In this document: positions 62,201 to 64,000 of the stretch, one piece after another | How positions within the stretch are numbered: position 1 is the stretch's first letter | Layout: the number at the start of each line of letters is the position of its first letter | Source: Nematostella vectensis | Lineage: Eukaryota; Cnidaria; Anthozoa; Actiniaria; Edwardsiidae | DNA: 64,000 nucleotides | Direction of reading: 5' to 3' | Assembly (NCBI RefSeq): GCF_932526225.1 | Contig: NC_064045.1 | Location: forward strand, 8,062,138 to 8,126,137 | Notes under the pieces: generated by a model | Database searches by the model: none | Told to the model about the DNA's origin: nothing | The model's input: only the letters and a program-made list of their open reading frames with translations | Translations under genes and position numbers: made by a program

Positions 62201-63945
62201 GGAATTGGGGTGGTGGGGGGTAAGTGTTAGTAACAACTACACTGTAGTGACAAAAGAGGGAGGACTAAAGCACTAGATACAACTGTACCTGGAAGGGATT
62301 ATTCACACAATACCAGAGGGGAGGGGGGGCATAGGAACGGGGGTGGTGGGGGTGTGTTAGTAACAACTACACTGCGGTGACAAAAGACAAAGGACTAAAG
62401 CATTAGATACAACTGTACCTGGAAGGGATTATTCACACGATACCAGAGGGGAGGGGGGGGGGGGGGGGGGGAGGAGTGGATCCAAGCCAAGAAATTATTT
62501 GGGACATCCCATAAATGTATGATAGATGTTATTCATAACTTGAATTTTTCGCACTTCAAAATTTAATCGATTCTACCCTAGGTCTCTTATCCCTCCGGCC
62601 CTCTCTCAAACAAACATTGCCCCTGCAAGGGAATGTTGTACATTGAGTTTTTATGCTAATACAATTGTACTATAATTTTGTAATTGCTTTATAATTTTGA
62701 TTCAAAATTGTTGCCTTATTGATACAGGTCCATAAATAAATGTTTTCATCAGATGGAAGGATGATGGAAAATAGAAAAGAGGTGTATACAGTACTATTAT
62801 TCTACGTTTGAAGCAAAAGAAGTGACCATACAATCCTATAGTTAAAGGTGCATGATTACCTGATTTAGTCTATTTTACAAGTGATTTCTAACAATCACTC
62901 TTATCAATCAGGTGATCAAGACAATAAAAGTTAATAAGGTCGTTATAGTGTTTGAAGTGATGGGATCCTTATTGATTTGGAATTGATGATATATAAGATT
63001 AAAATAAAAAACAGGAACACTTAACAAACAAAATTTAGTCTTTTCACTTGAACATGTCTATGAACATTGTAAAATAACAAGTGAACCACTTAAAAAACTC
63101 TAACGCCATCATCTTGCAATCTTAACCCTTCTGTAGCTTTTGTATTTATACAAATTGTCTATTTAAGTAAAAAGAAATTAAATAGGAGCATCCAGACTGA
63201 AGTCTGATAATCAATAATGATATATCATACTATTTATGGGAAAAATAAATGCTTTATGCAAAACATGGGAGCATGTTGATAACCTGAAGACTGATGTTTT
63301 TAGCAGTATATAATAAACTTTTATAAGTGGTTAGGTACAACAATATCTTCAAAGGAAGAGTTCATTTCTAGTTTGATCATGACTAAAATAAGAATATGCT
63401 AATTATGTGGCAAGTTATAAACATTCCACACTTATTAGTTCATCAAGAACAATCCAAAATATACTGTATAGTATTTTCAGACAAAAAACAAATGTGTCTT
63501 ATATGTCGTCTTAATATTTTAAGTGTAAATCTGTTTGCAATACACTAAGGGCTAGTAACTTGAAAACATTTACTTAAGAACGTTTCAATCAAACAATCTA
63601 ACAATAGTTCAGAGGGGATATTCAAATTCAATTGCAATTGTTCAGAAACAAAGCATTACATCAATACAAAAATATAAAATTTAGAGTAATAAAGAGTCTA
63701 TAAAAATATATTTTTGTTTGTTTGTTTTGCAAAACAGAGAGGCGTTTTCAGCGCAAATTTTAATAATATAAGATCATATCACTTTGGGACTTGAACTAAC
63801 AAGAAAGTTGCTCTTCCGGTTAGAGACTTCGCAAAGGTCTCCTCTTTATTCTTACTTACCTCAAAACAACTATCCTCCAAAAACTCAGAATCATGAGAAG
63901 GGAGCTTTCCACCATCTATAGCATCAACATCGCCATTTCCACCAC
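52064..63945 (-). CDS. Rab11 family-interacting protein, class II (FIP3/FIP4, nuclear fallout), 5' incomplete
   Basis: A Rab11 effector that links recycling endosomes to motors and, in animals studied, acts in cytokinesis and furrow membrane delivery. Twelve exons on the minus strand: 63945-63860, 62005-61659, 61395-61342, 59921-59798, 58957-58854, 57439-57349, 55693-55644, 55512-55431, 54375-54238, 53470-53336, 53206-53123 and 52225-52064 (stop TGA). All have GT/AG sites and all phases agree, giving 484 residues with the 5' end outside the window. Order: acidic start, Ser-rich low-complexity region, coiled coil, then the C-terminal Rab11-binding domain. RINALEEQLEAQ matches vertebrate RANALEEQLEEQ, and the end YLDSLLMIIMEHNPSLLEI matches YIDRIIVAIMETNPSILEV. 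The FIP3/4 N-terminal EF-hand region is expected upstream. Confidence 0.92.
52842..53108. repeat. 17-bp minisatellite next to a Rab11-FIP splice donor
   Basis: About 15 units of ATTGCGTGATTCACGGT in strict 17-bp register. Variants GATGCAAGG and ACTGCG occur in runs. The array ends 12 bases from the donor GT (53121-53122) of exon 53206-53123, so it forms the start of that intron. Confidence 0.93.
53336..59921 (-). CDS. Rab11-FIP exons: linker and coiled coil
   Basis: Exon 59921-59798 encodes SPAYRSYSANTSRRNSSDD and an acidic stretch. From 58957 on the protein is heptad-rich: RRLSSQVSMLTEDHH, INALEEQLEAQKLSAS, TKLSRENEEHLIELKE, LHDAEKEIAQLKT, EKRHLVQQRDELENTVNKK and EIAHLTEQLECMERTK. Exon order and several block boundaries follow the vertebrate FIP3/4 coiled coil. 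The introns carry the 39-bp G-rich array, two poly-C runs and several MITEs. Confidence 0.88.
54001..54180. repeat. Local duplication with two long poly-C runs
   Basis: Two copies of a segment containing CGATAGTCGTTAAGCCCTTC, each next to a poly-C run of about 20 or more and a CACACA tract. It lies just inside the intron after exon 54375-54238. Confidence 0.8.
54440..55195. repeat. 39-bp G-rich minisatellite (about 19 copies)
   Basis: Units AATGGGGGTGGGGATGGGGC then ACATGGCAGAAATCATAAT, with GGGGTA and GAAATTGTAAT variants. Each unit has three or four G-runs on the plus strand. On the gene strand it lies in the intron whose acceptor is at 54376-54377, ending about 60 bases before it. Confidence 0.93.
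56175..56325. repeat. About 72-bp tandem duplication
   Basis: Two copies of a segment containing ACATTGTCATCGTACTTGTA and CTCAAGAAACATTTTA, in an intron of the Rab11-FIP gene. Confidence 0.8.
56408..56621. mobile_element. 214-bp foldback MITE
   Basis: AAGCCCGGCGCACACGGTGA at 56408 and its complement ending at 56621 continue as inverted repeats of about 70 bp (GAGCAAAACTTCA, GCTCACTGCCTCGCGAGGCC). Intronic in the Rab11-FIP gene. No coding capacity. Confidence 0.75.
60000..60309. mobile_element. MITE with subterminal ATCCGC repeats
   Basis: Ends GGTGAATAGG and CCTATTCACC are inverted repeats (about 15 bp with the adjoining G/C run). Near each end is AATCCGCCGATCCGCAA in the same orientation, and ATCCG recurs about 15 times inside. 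Intronic in the Rab11-FIP gene. Confidence 0.55.
60400..60620. repeat. Degenerate ACAGATTGATGGACAGACAG tandem repeat
   Basis: Irregular 12-24-bp units built from CAGATTGATGGA and CAGACAGA. Intronic, non-coding. Confidence 0.75.
60751..61127. mobile_element. 377-bp MITE with TACCGTATTTACTCAAATAA ends
   Basis: The left end pairs with GCGCTTATTCAAGTAAATATGGTA at the right. GGCGCTTATTC motifs recur inside both ends. This TIR type is widespread in invertebrate genomes. It lies about 215 bases from the small 54-base exon of the Rab11-FIP gene. Confidence 0.65.
61342..63945 (-). CDS. Rab11-FIP exons: N-terminal acidic and Ser-rich region
   Basis: Exons 63945-63860, 62005-61659 and 61395-61342. The first begins in mid-codon (two bases) and encodes GGNGDVDAIDGG and then SEFLEDSCFE. 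The second is Asp/Ser/Glu-rich (YNGDDDDTFQD, SEEGYEGYGESFSED) with a basic patch SKRRAKKHH, so it is likely disordered and phosphorylated. The third is a 54-base exon (SLQHRRVSAAKAALMT) with near-ideal splice sites that keeps the frame; because it is a multiple of three it could be a cassette exon. RRVS fits a basophilic-kinase site. Confidence 0.75.
62195..62470. repeat. About 135-bp tandem duplication with G-rich ends
   Basis: Two near-identical copies containing GTTAGTAACAACTACACTG and ACTGTACCTGGAAGGGATTA, each ending in an expanding G/A-rich run. Intronic in the Rab11-FIP gene. Confidence 0.8.
62500..63859. other. AT-rich intron of the Rab11-FIP gene
   Basis: No exon, repeat or RNA recognised between the exon ending at 62005 and that starting at 63860, apart from the duplication noted at 62195. 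Confidence 0.4.
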
Positions 63946-64000
63946 CTTTTACCAAGAAAATAGCAAATATTTGAATGAAGGCGAACATTTTAGGAATTGT

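Noticed and set aside
63860-63988. Start codon at 63988 (MFAFIQIFAIFLV) as the N-terminus or signal peptide of the last gene
   Set aside because: This stretch is a typical pyrimidine-rich acceptor (TTTGCTATTTTCTTGGTAAAAG). Rab11-FIP proteins are cytosolic, and the exon beginning at 63945 needs an upstream exon to complete its first codon.

Overview
The window is animal nuclear DNA. It has GT/AG introns, TATA and CCAAT promoter motifs, inverted-repeat transposons and very abundant minisatellites. Gene content (an intronless Kir channel, a ninjurin, a class II Rab11-FIP and a tandem family of secreted PAN-ILEI proteins) fits a marine invertebrate. I would guess an anthozoan cnidarian such as a sea anemone; that is inference, not proof.

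Layout: 1.7-3.3 kb (+) holds an inward-rectifier K+ channel. 7.1-9.1 kb (+) holds a two-exon ninjurin. 9.2-12.6 kb holds a transposon-like element and a 2.4-kb array of a 26-bp minisatellite. 13.2-48.1 kb (-) holds a tandem cluster of four related genes, named A to D here. Each intact copy encodes signal peptide, PAN/Apple domain, a short Cys-rich linker and an ILEI (FAM3-type) domain, built from four coding exons plus a probable non-coding first exon behind a conserved TATA/CCAAT promoter. A, B and D read through with matching splice phases (275, 280 and 280 aa). C is a wreck with two deletions. Intron 3 of every copy carries a 38-bp minisatellite whose unit is the end of exon 3 plus its 5' splice site. 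In B and D the same intron also carries an 18-bp minisatellite (about 2.9 kb and 9.7 kb). The larger array contains an apparently identical 4,694-bp tandem duplication.

52.1-63.9 kb (-) holds the 3' part (12 exons, 484 residues, open at its 5' end) of a Rab11-FIP3/4 (nuclear fallout) orthologue ending in the Rab11-binding domain. Its introns and 3' flank are crowded with minisatellites of 17, 22, 39 and 42 bp. The 22-bp array begins exactly in the stop codon.

How the genes relate: the Kir channel, ninjurin and Rab11-FIP are unrelated housekeeping or membrane genes that happen to be neighbours. The PAN-ILEI cluster is a recent local expansion; the repeating block runs from mid-gene to mid-gene, as unequal exchange between the intron-3 arrays would produce. 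The long open frames inside the 18-, 26-, 39- and 42-bp arrays are repeat artefacts and are not annotated as genes.
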